A stretch of 64,000 nucleotides of DNA, from positions 62,001 to 126,000 of the forward strand of contig NZ_JOFH01000013.1 in assembly GCF_000721235.1 (NCBI RefSeq), written 5' to 3'. The first letter of the stretch is position 1. Every line of letters starts with the position of its first letter. Shown piece by piece: positions 16,122 through 25,015 of this stretch. Below the pieces are notes generated by a model that worked only from the letters and a program-made list of their open reading frames with translations, was not told the DNA's origin and made no database searches. The position numbers and the translations under genes were made by a program. The stretch is from Streptomyces olivaceus (GTDB lineage Bacteria; Actinomycetota; Actinomycetes; Streptomycetales; Streptomycetaceae).

Positions 16122-18165
16122 GGCGCTGCGGGAGGCCGTTGCCGAGGTCCTCCACCAGCAGGCGCTTGGCGATCGAGTCGAGGGCGGCGCGCAGCTCGGC
16201 GTCCGTGGGGCGGCCGATGTCCTGCGCCACCCGGTCCTCCAGCCAGGCCGTCCACGCCCGGCCGATGACCAGGGCCTCGCGGGCGCCCGCCGCGGTGTGG
16301 GAGAGCAGCGAGCCGTCGCGGGTCAGGAACCCTTCCTCCACCATCCGGTCGAAGACCGGCAGCAGTACCTCCGGCGGCATCCGGCGCCGGGCCGCGATCA
16401 GCCCGAGGCTGGCGTGTCCGACCAGCCGCGTGAACAGCTCCACCTGCATCACCGCCCAGGCGCCCGCGACGTCGAGCCGGGTGTCGCTGCCGGCGATGAT
16501 CCGGCGCGCGGTGTCCAGTTCCGTACTGCCGATGACCTTGCCGACGGACGCCTCCAGGGCGCGCCTGCTGCTGGCGTCGTGCGGCGATGCGAAGCCCTCG
16601 CCCAGGTCCGTGGAGCCCGCGCGGGCACTGTCGCGCAACTGGACCTGTCTGAGGAACAGGGCGACGACGAAGCCCAGCACGGCGACCGGCACCGTCCACA
16701 GGAACACGGTCTGGAGGGTGTCCGCGTACGCGCCGACGACCGGAACCGACGCCTCGGGCGGCAGCCCGTGCACCCCCTCCGGGCTCGACGCCGCCCGCGC
16801 GATCACCGACGGATCGGCGGCGCCGGTGCGGGAGGCCGCCGCGACGCCGTCCCGGAGGTTGGGTCCGAGCGCGTTGGCGTAGATCGTGCCGAAGACGGCG
16901 GTGCCGAAGGAGCTGCCGAGGGTGCGGAAGAAGGTGACCCCCGAGGTCGCGGTGCCCAGGTCGGCGTAGACCACGGTGTTCTGCACGACGATGGTCAGCA
17001 CCTGCATGGACAGGCCGATGCCCGTGCCGAGCACGAACATGTACAGCGACTCGAGCCCCGCGCCCGTGGCGGGACCCATCCGCGACATCAGGAACAGGCC
17101 GGCGCCCATCACCAGCGAGCCCGCGATCGGGAACAGCCGGTAGCGCCCCGTCTTGCTGACCACGTTGCCGCTGAACACCGACGCGATCAGCAGCCCCGCC
17201 ACCATCGGCAGCGTCCGCACCCCCGAGACGGTGGCCGAGTCGCCGTCGACGTACTGCAGATACGTCGGCAGGTACGTCAGCGCGCCCAGCATCGCGAAGC
17301 CGACGATGAAGCTGAGGACCGAGCAGACCGTGAACACCGGGTTGGCGAACAGCCGCATCGGCAGCATCGGTTCGGCCGCCCGGGTCTCCACCCGGCAGAA
17401 CAGCGCGAGCGCGAGCAGCCCGCCCGCGAACAGGCCGAGGATCACGGGGGAGCCCCACGCGTACTGGTTGCCTCCCCAGCTCGTCGCCAGGATCAGCGCG
17501 CTCGCACCGACCGCCACCAGCGCGATGCCCAGGTAGTCGATGACGGGACGCGCCGCCGACTTCACCACCGGGATGGTGCGGGCGGCGGCGATCACCACGA
17601 CGATCGCGATCGGCACGTTGACGTAGAACGCCCAGCGCCAGGACAGGTGGTCGGTGAACAGCCCGCCCAGCAGCGGGCCGATGACGGTCGAGACCCCGAA
17701 CACCGCGCCGATGGCGCCCTGGTACTTGCCGCGCTCCCGCAGCGGGATGACGTCCGCGATCAGCGCCATCGCCGTCACCATCAGGCCGCCCGCGCCGACG
17801 CCCTGCATCGCCCGCCACAGGATCAGCAGCGGCATGTTCGTGGCCAGCCCGCACAGGAACGAGCCCGTGATGAACACGACCGCCGAGACCTGGAAGACCA
17901 CCTTGCGCCCGAACAGGTCGCCGAACTTGCCGACCAGCACCGTCGCCACGGTCTCCGCGAGCAGGTACGAGGTCACCACCCACGACATGTGCGCGGCGCC
18001 GCCCAGGTCCGACACGATCGTGGGCAGCGCGGTGCCGACGATCGTCTGGTCCAGGGCGGCGAGCAGCATGCCCAGCATGATCGTGACGAAGACGACGTTG
18101 CGGCGCCGCCGGTCCAGCACGGGCGGCTGGGCGGCGGCGGTCCGTGGCGTTCCCTCGGCAACTGT
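16048..18165 (-). CDS. DHA2-type MFS drug exporter with extra C-terminal domain
   Basis: A ~705-aa major-facilitator exporter with 14 hydrophobic segments. It carries the DHA2 motif C-like [20 protein letters not shown] and the motif A-like [10 protein letters not shown]. Residues beyond ~525 form a soluble helical region of ~180 aa. This includes [20 protein letters not shown] and [16 protein letters not shown], which looks like a winged-helix/MarR-type fold, so the transporter may sense its ligand. Homologues with this tail occur in streptomycetes. Start is uncertain between GTG 18165 and GTG 18192. The 3' end overlaps the TSUP gene. Confidence 0.85.
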   Translation of the reverse strand, partial: TVAEGTPRTAAAQPPVLDRRRRNVVFVTIMLGMLLAALDQTIVGTALPTIVSDLGGAAHMSWVVTSYLLAETVATVLVGKFGDLFGRKVVFQVSAVVFITGSFLCGLATNMPLLILWRAMQGVGAGGLMVTAMALIADVIPLRERGKYQGAIGAVFGVSTVIGPLLGGLFTDHLSWRWAFYVNVPIAIVVVIAAARTIPVVKSAARPVIDYLGIALVAVGASALILATSWGGNQYAWGSPVILGLFAGGLLALALFCRVETRAAEPMLPMRLFANPVFTVCSVLSFIVGFAMLGALTYLPTYLQYVDGDSATVSGVRTLPMVAGLLIASVFSGNVVSKTGRYRLFPIAGSLVMGAGLFLMSRMGPATGAGLESLYMFVLGTGIGLSMQVLTIVVQNTVVYADLGTATSGVTFFRTLGSSFGTAVFGTIYANALGPNLRDGVAAASRTGAADPSVIARAASSPEGVHGLPPEASVPVVGAYADTLQTVFLWTVPVAVLGFVVALFLRQVQLRDSARAGSTDLGEGFASPHDASSRRALEASVGKVIGSTELDTARRIIAGSDTRLDVAGAWAVMQVELFTRLVGHASLGLIAARRRMPPEVLLPVFDRMVEEGFLTRDGSLLSHTAAGAREALVIGRAWTAWLEDRVAQDIGRPTDAELRAALDSIAKRLLVEDLGNGLPQRLRQAGAEDRPRSSPRSPDVRTGVG

Positions 18166-18240
18166 CACACGGTCACGATCACACCGGTGCACCGGCCACG
18201 CATGCGGGGACGGTCCGCCCGGGTGCGCGCGGACGCCCGG

Positions 18241-19014
18241 TCAGCGCGCGCCGGGATTGCGCCGCAGCAGATAGGTGTCCATGATCCAGCCCTTGCGCTC
18301 CCGGGCCTCGGCGCGCAGCCGCTCGATGCGGGGCGCGGCCTCGGCGATCGGACCGGAGTCGAGGATCTCGTCCGGAGTGCCCAGGTAGGCGCCCCAGTAG
18401 ATGTCGATGTCCTGGTCCGCGTACTGCCGGAAGGCCTGGTGGGCGTCGAGCATCACGACGACGTCGTCGGCGTCCGCGGGGAAGCCCTCGGCGAGCCGCC
18501 GCCCCGTGGTGATCTGCACCGGGCGCCCCACCCGGTTCAGCCCGGTCCGGTGCCGGGCGGCCAGCGAGGAGACACTGCTGACGCCGGGCACGACGTCGTA
18601 CGTGAACGTCACCGTGGAGCGCGCCAGGATCTCCTCCAGGATCCCGAGCGTGCTGTCGTACAGCGCGGGGTCGCCCCAGACCAGGAACGCGCCGCTCTCG
18701 TCCTCGCCCAGCTCCTCGGCGATCAGCCGCTCGCAGATCCCGGCGCGGGCACTGCGCCAGTCGCCGACGGCGGGGGAGTAGGCCGCGCCGTCCGCGCCGC
18801 GGTCCCGCTCGGGGTCGCGCGCCTCGACGATCCGGTACGTCCCCTCCGGCACGTGCGTCCGCAGCATCTCCCGGCGCAGCCGCACCAGGTCGGCCTTGAC
18901 CTCGCCCTTGTCCAGGACGAAGAACACGTCGGTGCCGCGCAGCGCCCGCACCGCCTGCAGGGTCAGCTGCTCGGGGTCGCCCGCGCCGATACCGATCACA
19001 TGGATTGTCCGCAC
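18241..19014 (-). CDS. cobF: Precorrin-6A synthase (deacetylating)
   Basis: A 257-aa tetrapyrrole methylase. It begins MRTIHVIGIGAGDPEQLTLQ (the SAM-binding GxGxGDPxxLT), has LVWGDPALYDSTLGILEEIL near 115, TFTYDVVPGVSSVSSLAAR near 140 and WGAYLGTPDEI near 210. CobF methylates C1 and removes the acetyl group of precorrin-5 in aerobic cobalamin synthesis. Stand-alone here, without other cob genes in the window, so it probably belongs to a scattered B12 regulon. No cobalamin riboswitch is visible upstream. Confidence 0.9.
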   Translation of the reverse strand: MRTIHVIGIGAGDPEQLTLQAVRALRGTDVFFVLDKGEVKADLVRLRREMLRTHVPEGTYRIVEARDPERDRGADGAAYSPAVGDWRSARAGICERLIAEELGEDESGAFLVWGDPALYDSTLGILEEILARSTVTFTYDVVPGVSSVSSLAARHRTGLNRVGRPVQITTGRRLAEGFPADADDVVVMLDAHQAFRQYADQDIDIYWGAYLGTPDEILDSGPIAEAAPRIERLRAEARERKGWIMDTYLLRRNPGAR

Positions 19015-19076
19015 GTCCCGAGTCTGCCGTACGCCACCGGCCGCGTCGTGTCCGGGCCGCCGCCCGCGCCCCGGTC

Positions 19077-19628
19077 TCAGCCCCGCAGCCGGGGCGCCCG
19101 CGCCGCCGCGTCCACGCGCACACCGGCCTCCACCTCACCGGCCAGCCCCCGCGCCCACCCGGCGACCGCGCCGAGGTCCATCCCGTACGGCCGTCCCCGC
19201 CCGGACTCCGACGCCGCCCACCCGGTCACGGCCGCCGCCCCGCGCCGCAGCAGCCGCGCCCCGCCGGTGGCGTTGCCGCGGGCCGCGTGGGTGAGCCCCA
19301 CGGCCAGCTGGGCCAGGCCCCGCCACAGCTCGCGCTCGCCGTCGGGCCCCGACTTCCAGGCGTCCTCGAAGACCTCGTGCGCGTGGAACGGCTGCCCTCC
19401 GTCCAGCAGCCGCTGCGCCTCGGCGACGGTGTCGTCCGGGGCCCGCACGACGCCCTCGGGCTGCCGGGGGACGCCCTCGGCGCCGTACGGCAGCGGCCGC
19501 CCGAGCCCGTCCCGGGGCCGGGCGTTGCGGGCCCGCCCCTCGTCGTCGCGGTCACGCCCGTCGGCCGGGCGGTCGGGGCCGGTGCTCTCCACGGGGTCGT
19601 CGGCAGGATTGTCGGCAGGGCTGTCCAT
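19077..19628 (-). CDS. DUF309 protein
   Basis: A 183-aa protein. The C-terminal ~110 residues match DUF309: FHAHEVFEDAWK, then LWRGLAQLAVGLTHAARGN, a helical HxxxE-type fold of unknown function. The first ~60 residues are acidic and disordered. ATG 19628 is chosen because the frame upstream lacks similarity. It lies 62 bp upstream of cobF on the same strand and may be co-transcribed. Confidence 0.75.
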   Translation of the reverse strand: MDSPADNPADDPVESTGPDRPADGRDRDDEGRARNARPRDGLGRPLPYGAEGVPRQPEGVVRAPDDTVAEAQRLLDGGQPFHAHEVFEDAWKSGPDGERELWRGLAQLAVGLTHAARGNATGGARLLRRGAAAVTGWAASESGRGRPYGMDLGAVAGWARGLAGEVEAGVRVDAAARAPRLRG

Positions 19629-19781
19629 GGCACCGATTGTCCCCCGCCCCGTCCCCCGCGTCGCGGCCGGCCGGCACGCGCGGCCCCGGTCACCCGAGAC
19701 GAAACGCCACGACACGGACAGTAAGGAGCCGAGTACGCAACCGAGTTCGCACTCTCCGGCCCGTGCGCCCCGGCCGCGCGT

Positions 19782-19795
19782 TAGCGTGATCACGC
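19782..19795. promoter_or_regulatory. Palindrome GCGTGATCACGC with TAGCGT box before the two-component genes
   Basis: A perfect 12-bp palindrome at 19784-19795, about 55 bp upstream of the response-regulator start. It overlaps TAGCGT (19782-19787), the same hexamer found as -10 box before both flavoprotein genes. It may be the promoter/operator of the two-component operon, possibly autoregulated. Confidence 0.4.
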
Positions 19796-19847
19796 CGATC
19801 GAAATCTCGTTCGGTCAACGGGTGACGGGGGTGGGCGGAGTGGGACG

Positions 19848-20528
19848 TTGGCTCAGGAGGACACGCACAACCCTTGGCGGCTGCTGCTCGTCGAGGACGA
19901 CCCGGACATCGTCACCATGCTCTCCGAGGTCCTGCGGGACGAGGGGTACGAGGTCGACACGGCGACCGACGGGCAGCGGGGCCTGCACCTCGGCCTCACC
20001 CGCCAGTACGACGTGCTCGTCGTCGACCGGCGCCTGCCCGCCCTCGACGGCCTCGACGTGCTGGCCCGGCTGCGCTCCCGCGCGGTCCGTACGCCGGTCA
20101 TGCTGCTGACCGCGATGGGCACGGTCCACGACCGGGTCGACGGTCTGGACGCCGGTGCCGACGACTACCTCGTCAAGCCGTTCGAGCTGGACGAACTCAG
20201 CGCCCGATTAAGGGCCTTGTGCCGACGGGCGCTCGACCGGGCCGACGTGCTCAGGATCGGCTCGGGGCAGCTCCACGTCGGCCCGCGGGAGGTCGAGACG
20301 GCCGACGGCGAGCGGATCGCCCTCGCGGCCCGCGAGTTCGCGCTGCTGTGGGTCCTCGCCTCGCGCCCCGGCACCGTGTACTCGCGGGCGGAGCTGCGCC
20401 GGGCGGTCTTCCAGGAGGCGCCCGCGTCCTCCATCGTCGACACCTACGTCTACTACCTGCGCCGCAAGCTGGGCCGGCAGGCGGTGCACACCGTCCGCGG
20501 CCTCGGATACCGGCTGGGGGCGCTGTGA
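19848..20528 (+). CDS. OmpR/PhoB-family response regulator
   Basis: A 226-aa regulator. The receiver domain (residues ~11-122) has acidic residues VEDDPD, phospho-acceptor Asp60 in VLVVDRRLP, the conserved Thr in LLTAMG and Lys110 in YLVKPF. The C-terminal winged helix ends with IVDTYVYYLRRKLG and VHTVRGLGYRL, typical of Trans_reg_C DNA binding. The start is a TTG at 19848 preceded by GGCGGAG; no ATG/GTG in frame fits better. The stop overlaps the kinase GTG. Its position at the edge of the lyase/flavoprotein cluster makes it a likely pathway regulator. Confidence 0.88.
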   Translation: MAQEDTHNPWRLLLVEDDPDIVTMLSEVLRDEGYEVDTATDGQRGLHLGLTRQYDVLVVDRRLPALDGLDVLARLRSRAVRTPVMLLTAMGTVHDRVDGLDAGADDYLVKPFELDELSARLRALCRRALDRADVLRIGSGQLHVGPREVETADGERIALAAREFALLWVLASRPGTVYSRAELRRAVFQEAPASSIVDTYVYYLRRKLGRQAVHTVRGLGYRLGAL

Positions 20529-21781
20529 GGTCGTCGACCCGCGCGGAGCTGGCGGCGGTGCGCCGGGCCCGCCTGCGGATCTCCGTGATCACCGGTGCCA
20601 TCATCACGCTGCTGGTCACGGTCGTCGGCGGCATCGCCCAGACCGTGATGACACAGGCGCAGAACGACCAGGTGTGGCGCGAACTGCGGTACGGCGCGGC
20701 GCGCGGCGACCTGTCGAGCCCGCCGGGCTGCACCTGGCTGTACGCCCCCGGCGTGCCCCGGCTCGCCAACGCCCCGGGCGGCTTCCCGGTCCGCGCCGAC
20801 CTGGACCGGGTGCGCGCGACCCACGAGGCGGTGGAGCGCACCGTGCGCCGCGACAACACCGTCTACCTGGTGCGCAGTCAGGTCAGAGCCGACGGGGACG
20901 TGGTGCAGGCGGTGTTCGACATGCGCTTCCAGCTCGCCGACCGCAGATACCTGTGGGGCGCCCTGGGCATCGCCGAAGTCGTGGGGCTCGTCGCCGCGGC
21001 CGTCACCGGCGCGGTACTCGGCCGCCGGGCGGTCGCCCCGCTGGCGGAGGCGCTCGCCCGCCAGCGCCGCTTCGTCACGGACGCCAGCCACGAACTGCGC
21101 ACCCCCGTCACCCAGGTGTACACCCGGGCGCAGGTGCTGTCGCGGCAGGCGAGGGCCGAGAACCTGCCGGCCCGGCACCGCGACGAGCTGGCCCGGCTGG
21201 TCGGCTCGGCTGGTCGGCTCGGCGAAGTCCTCGACGACCTGCTGCTGTCCGCGAGCCTCACGGCCGGGCATGCCCGGCGGGCCGAACGCGGGCCGATCGA
21301 CCTGGCGGAGCTGGCCCGGTCCGTGGTCGCCGAGGAGTCGGACCGCGCGCGGGAGAACCGCCTCACCATCACGGTGGACGCCCCGCCGCACCCCCTGTTC
21401 GTCGACGGCATCGAGTCCGCGCTGCGCCGCGCCGTGGGCGAGCTGCTGACCAACGCCATCGGACACACTCCGCCGCACGGACGGATCACCGTCGCCCTCG
21501 CGGGCGTACGCGGCGCGGTGGAGCTGACCGTCACGGACACCGGCGCCGGGTTCGACCCGGCCGAGACGGAGCGCCTGTTCGAGCGGTTCCACCGCAGCGG
21601 CAGGGGCGGCCGGTACGGGCTGGGACTCGCGCTGCTGCGGGAGGTCGTCACGCACCACGGCGGCACGCTCACCGCGACCGGCCGGCCCGGCCGGGGCGCC
21701 CGCTTCACCATCCGCCTCCCGCAGGGCACCGGGCCCCTCGCCCGGCCCGCGGCGCAACCGGTCAAGTCGGGTCGCCCCTGA
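20525..21781 (+). CDS. Sensor histidine kinase
   Basis: A 418-aa membrane kinase. Transmembrane helices lie near 18-41 and 143-165, with a ~100-aa extracytoplasmic sensor between them. A short linker is followed by the H box FVTDASHELRTPVTQ (His189), N box ELLTNAIGHTPPHG (near 308), G1 DTGAGFDP and G2 GRYGLGLALLREVV. GTG start at 20525 overlaps the regulator stop. The 3' end overlaps the convergent lyase gene by 20 bp. Signal unknown. Confidence 0.88.
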   Translation: MRSSTRAELAAVRRARLRISVITGAIITLLVTVVGGIAQTVMTQAQNDQVWRELRYGAARGDLSSPPGCTWLYAPGVPRLANAPGGFPVRADLDRVRATHEAVERTVRRDNTVYLVRSQVRADGDVVQAVFDMRFQLADRRYLWGALGIAEVVGLVAAAVTGAVLGRRAVAPLAEALARQRRFVTDASHELRTPVTQVYTRAQVLSRQARAENLPARHRDELARLVGSAGRLGEVLDDLLLSASLTAGHARRAERGPIDLAELARSVVAEESDRARENRLTITVDAPPHPLFVDGIESALRRAVGELLTNAIGHTPPHGRITVALAGVRGAVELTVTDTGAGFDPAETERLFERFHRSGRGGRYGLGLALLREVVTHHGGTLTATGRPGRGARFTIRLPQGTGPLARPAAQPVKSGRP

Positions 21782-23300
21782 CCAACAGGTCCGCCGCGGC
21801 GCGGACGTCCGCGTCCAGCGGACGGTCCGGCTCGACCGGTTCGATCAACTCGACCAGGGAGTCGAGCAGTTCGCCGCATCCGGGAGCCGTCGGGCGCCGG
21901 GCGCCGACGTGCGCGGCCTGGCGCAGACCGAGCGCGAGCGACCCGCAGAGCAGGCCGAGCAGTTCGGCCATGTCGTAGGAGCGCAGGGCGGCCTGGGTGC
22001 CGAACGGGACGACGTCCTGGTTGTGCAGGTTCGTCGGCAGGCTCTGCATCCCGGCCGGGACCGCGGCGCGGCGGATCTCGGCGACGAACGCGGTGGTGGC
22101 CAACTGCACGCCCTGCAGCCCGTGCTGGGCGCCCGGCTCGACGGCCAGCATCGGCGGCAGGCCGCCGTTGCGCGCCGGGTCCACCAGCAGGTCGAGCTGC
22201 CGCTCGGCGAGGTTGCCCAGCTGAGCGGTGACGGAGGCGAGCAGGTCGGCCGCGAAGGCCGCGGGCTGCCCGAAGAAGTTGCCGCCGTGCACCACCTTGC
22301 CGGTGCCCGTGCCGTTCTCGCGCGTCCCGTTCTCGAAGAAGAGGGGGTTGTCGCTGACACCGCCCAGGTCGGCGGCGACCACGCCGTCGACGTAGCGGAG
22401 GGCGTCCTCCGCGGCGCCGAGCAGCTGCGGGGCGCAGCGGATGCTGTACGGCTCCTGCAGCGGCCGGGTGCCGGAGGGGGTGACGCCGGTGAGCGTGCGC
22501 CGCATGCGGGCGCCGACGACGACGGCTCCGGGGTGGCCGTAGGCACGCAGCAGGTCCTCGTCGAGGAAGCCGGGGTCGCAGCCGAGGAGGTCGGCCAGCA
22601 GGCAGGTGAGGGACGTCAGCGCACGGTGCGCGCCGCGGACGGCGTCGAGGGCCAGGGCCGTGGCAGCGGTGGTGACGGAGGTGCCGTTGACGAGGGCCAG
22701 GGCGTCGCGGCCGTCCAGGGCCAGGGGGCGCAGCCCGGCGGCCTCCAGCGCGTCGGCGGCCGGCATGCGCCGGCCGTCCAGGTAGGCGTGACCGCGGCCG
22801 CGCAGGGCCTGGGTGGCGTAGGCGAGCGGGATCAGATCGCCGCTCGCGCCGACCGAGCCGTAGCGCGGGACGGCGGGGACGAAGGTCGTGGCGAACATCG
22901 CGGTGAGCCGCTCCACCACCTCGGCGGACACGCCGGAGTACCCCTGGGCGAGTGACCGGGCGCGCAGCAGCAGGGCCGCGCGGGCGATCCCGTGCGGCAG
23001 GTCCGGGCCCTGGCCGGCGCCGAGGTGCGCGAGGGTGTTGTCGCACTGGTCCGCCTCGTCGGCGCGGCCGGCGTAGCCGACGAGGGCGCCGAACCCCGTG
23101 GTGGCCCCGTAGATCTTCCGCTCCTCGCCGCCGTCGCCGTGGCGCAGCCCGTGGAAGAGGCTCCGGCCGCGGTCGATGCGCGCGCGGGCCTCGTCGTCCA
23201 CGGTGACGGTGAGCGGCGCCGCCGCACGGCGCAGGACGGCGGAGTCCAGCGGGCCGGTCAGCGAGACGGTGTCTGTGGTGGTGAGCACGCCGGAGAACAT
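21762..23300 (-). CDS. MIO-type aromatic amino acid ammonia-lyase or aminomutase, tyrosine-like selectivity
   Basis: A 512-aa member of the histidine/phenylalanine/tyrosine ammonia-lyase family. The cofactor triad Ala152-Ser153-Gly154 sits in GSVGASGDLIPL, the catalytic Tyr64 in YGATTGFG, and the later blocks GNFFGQP and LHNQDVVPFGTQ are present. The selectivity loop reads NTLAHLGAGQG (His92-Leu93), matching the His-Leu pair of tyrosine lyases rather than Phe-Leu (phenylalanine) or Ser-His (histidine). It probably gives p-coumarate or, if an aminomutase, beta-tyrosine; hut genes are absent. ATG 23300 is divergent from the flavoprotein gene, 50 bp apart, with a shared palindrome between. Confidence 0.85.
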   Translation of the reverse strand: MFSGVLTTTDTVSLTGPLDSAVLRRAAAPLTVTVDDEARARIDRGRSLFHGLRHGDGGEERKIYGATTGFGALVGYAGRADEADQCDNTLAHLGAGQGPDLPHGIARAALLLRARSLAQGYSGVSAEVVERLTAMFATTFVPAVPRYGSVGASGDLIPLAYATQALRGRGHAYLDGRRMPAADALEAAGLRPLALDGRDALALVNGTSVTTAATALALDAVRGAHRALTSLTCLLADLLGCDPGFLDEDLLRAYGHPGAVVVGARMRRTLTGVTPSGTRPLQEPYSIRCAPQLLGAAEDALRYVDGVVAADLGGVSDNPLFFENGTRENGTGTGKVVHGGNFFGQPAAFAADLLASVTAQLGNLAERQLDLLVDPARNGGLPPMLAVEPGAQHGLQGVQLATTAFVAEIRRAAVPAGMQSLPTNLHNQDVVPFGTQAALRSYDMAELLGLLCGSLALGLRQAAHVGARRPTAPGCGELLDSLVELIEPVEPDRPLDADVRAAADLLVRGDPT

Positions 23301-23312
23301 AGGCGGTGAATC

Positions 23313-23343
23313 TCAGAACGCTCTGAAAACCGGTGGATAGCGT
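23313..23343 (+). promoter_or_regulatory. Leaderless promoter with TCAGAACGCTCTGA palindrome, copy 1
   Basis: The palindrome TCAGA-N4-TCTGA (23313-23326) starts exactly 25 bases before a TAGCGT -10 box (23338-23343). Seven bases later comes the ATG of the first flavoprotein gene, so the transcript is probably leaderless. The palindrome covers the -35 position and could be a regulator site. The same arrangement with identical spacing stands before the second flavoprotein gene. Confidence 0.7.
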
Positions 23344-23350
23344 CCCGGTC

Positions 23351-25015
23351 ATGGCGCACGACTACCTGATCATCGGAGCGGGGCCCGCGGGACTGCAACT
23401 CGCCGCCTCTCTGGAGCGTGACGGTGCGGACTACGTCGTCCTGGAACGCGGCAGCGTTCCGGGCGCGTTCTTCACGCGCTTCCCCCGGCACCGCCAACTC
23501 ATTTCCACCAACAAGGTGCACACCGGATACGACGATCCGGAACTGCGGATGCGGATGGACTGGAACTCCATCCTGAGCGACGATCCCGAGCTGCTGTTCA
23601 CCCGGTACAGCAAGCGCTACTTCCCGCCGGCCGACGACCTCGTCCGCTACCTGGCGGACTTCGCGGCCCGCACCGGAGTGCGGGTGCGGTACGACACCAC
23701 CGTGGAGAAGGTCTCCCGCGACGCCGACGGCTTCACCGTCACCGACGGGGCCGGTACGGCGTGGCGGGCCCGGCGCCTGGTGGTGGCCACCGGGGTGTCG
23801 CAGCCCAACCTGCCCGACGTCCCGGGCATCGAACTGGCCGAACGCTACGACACCTTCGACACCGACCCGGAGTCCTTCACCGGCCAGCGGGTGCTGATCA
23901 TCGGCCGCGGCAACTCCGCCTTCGAGACGGCCGACAGCCTGATGGAGAACGCGGCGGTCATCCACGTCGTCGGCTCTGGCTCCCTGCGGCTCGCGTGGCA
24001 GACGCACTACGTCGGCCACCTGCGCGCGGTGAACAACAACTTCCTCGACAGCTACCAGCTGAAGTCGCAGAACGCGCTGCTCGACGGCCGGGTGCTGGAG
24101 ATCCGCCGGGACGGGGACGGCTTCAGCGTGCCGGTGTCGTTCGAACGGGTCGACGAGGTGGTCAAGGACCTCCACTACGACCGGGTGATCGCCGCCACCG
24201 GGTTCCGGATCGACACCTCGCTCTTCGACGAGACCTGCACGCCGGACCTGATCGTCGACGGCCGCTTCCCGGCCCTCACGCCCGTCGGCGAGTCGGCCAA
24301 CGTGCCCGGCCTGTACTTCGCCGGAACGCTGATGCAGGGCCCCGACTTCAAGAAGTCCACCACCGGATTCATCCACGGCTTCCGCTACTCGGTCCGCGCC
24401 CTGCACCGGGCCCTGCGCGCACGTCACCACGGCGAGGCCTGGCCGGTGACGGAGCTGGGCGGCGACCCGGAGCGCTCCGTGGACGCGGTCGTCACCCGCG
24501 TCAACCGCTCCTCCGCGCTGTGGCAGCAGTTCGCCGTCCTCGGCGACGTCCTGCTGGTCGGCCCGGACGGCACCCTGCGCTACGCCGAGGAGGTTCCCGT
24601 GCGCCATGTGCCGGACGCCGTGCGCGCCGGCGACTTCGGCGAGACGGCCGCCCACGCGGTGATCACCCTGGAGTACGGCGCGGACCACGACCGGGTGGAC
24701 CCCTTCGACGTGACCGCCTCCCGCAAGTCGCAGCAGGACGTGGGGGGCCTCGACGGCCGCTACCTGCATCCGGTCGTCCGCTGGTACCGGGGCGGCGAGT
24801 TCGTCGCCGAGCACCACGTCACGGAGAACCTGGAGAACGAGTGGGACAGCGAGGAGTTCCACCGCGCCCCGCTGCGCGCGTTCCTCACCGAACACCTCGG
24901 CTCCTCCGCCACGTCGGGCTCTTCCACCCCGGGCGGCACCCCCGTCCCGGACGGCGCCCCTGCCCCGGGCGGCACCCCCGCCTCGGACGGCGCTTCCGCT
25001 CCGGTGGCACCGTGA
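23351..25015 (+). CDS. FOXRED2-like FAD/NAD(P)-dependent oxidoreductase, copy 1
   Basis: A 554-aa two-dinucleotide-fold flavoprotein. The FAD motif is YLIIGAGPAGLQLAASLERD at the N terminus and the NAD(P) motif is VLIIGRGNSAFETADSL near 180, as in flavin monooxygenases. Blocks such as FPRHRQLISTNKVHTGY, NNNFLDSYQLKSQ and GFIHGFRYSVRALHR match FOXRED2/ERFAD, a metazoan ER flavoprotein, so this is a bacterial relative. Substrate unknown; N- or C-hydroxylation of an aromatic amine or acid would suit the cluster. The last ~30 residues are low-complexity Gly/Pro/Ala repeats. ATG 23351 is set by the leaderless promoter. The stop overlaps the next GTG. Confidence 0.8.
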   Translation: MAHDYLIIGAGPAGLQLAASLERDGADYVVLERGSVPGAFFTRFPRHRQLISTNKVHTGYDDPELRMRMDWNSILSDDPELLFTRYSKRYFPPADDLVRYLADFAARTGVRVRYDTTVEKVSRDADGFTVTDGAGTAWRARRLVVATGVSQPNLPDVPGIELAERYDTFDTDPESFTGQRVLIIGRGNSAFETADSLMENAAVIHVVGSGSLRLAWQTHYVGHLRAVNNNFLDSYQLKSQNALLDGRVLEIRRDGDGFSVPVSFERVDEVVKDLHYDRVIAATGFRIDTSLFDETCTPDLIVDGRFPALTPVGESANVPGLYFAGTLMQGPDFKKSTTGFIHGFRYSVRALHRALRARHHGEAWPVTELGGDPERSVDAVVTRVNRSSALWQQFAVLGDVLLVGPDGTLRYAEEVPVRHVPDAVRAGDFGETAAHAVITLEYGADHDRVDPFDVTASRKSQQDVGGLDGRYLHPVVRWYRGGEFVAEHHVTENLENEWDSEEFHRAPLRAFLTEHLGSSATSGSSTPGGTPVPDGAPAPGGTPASDGASAPVAP

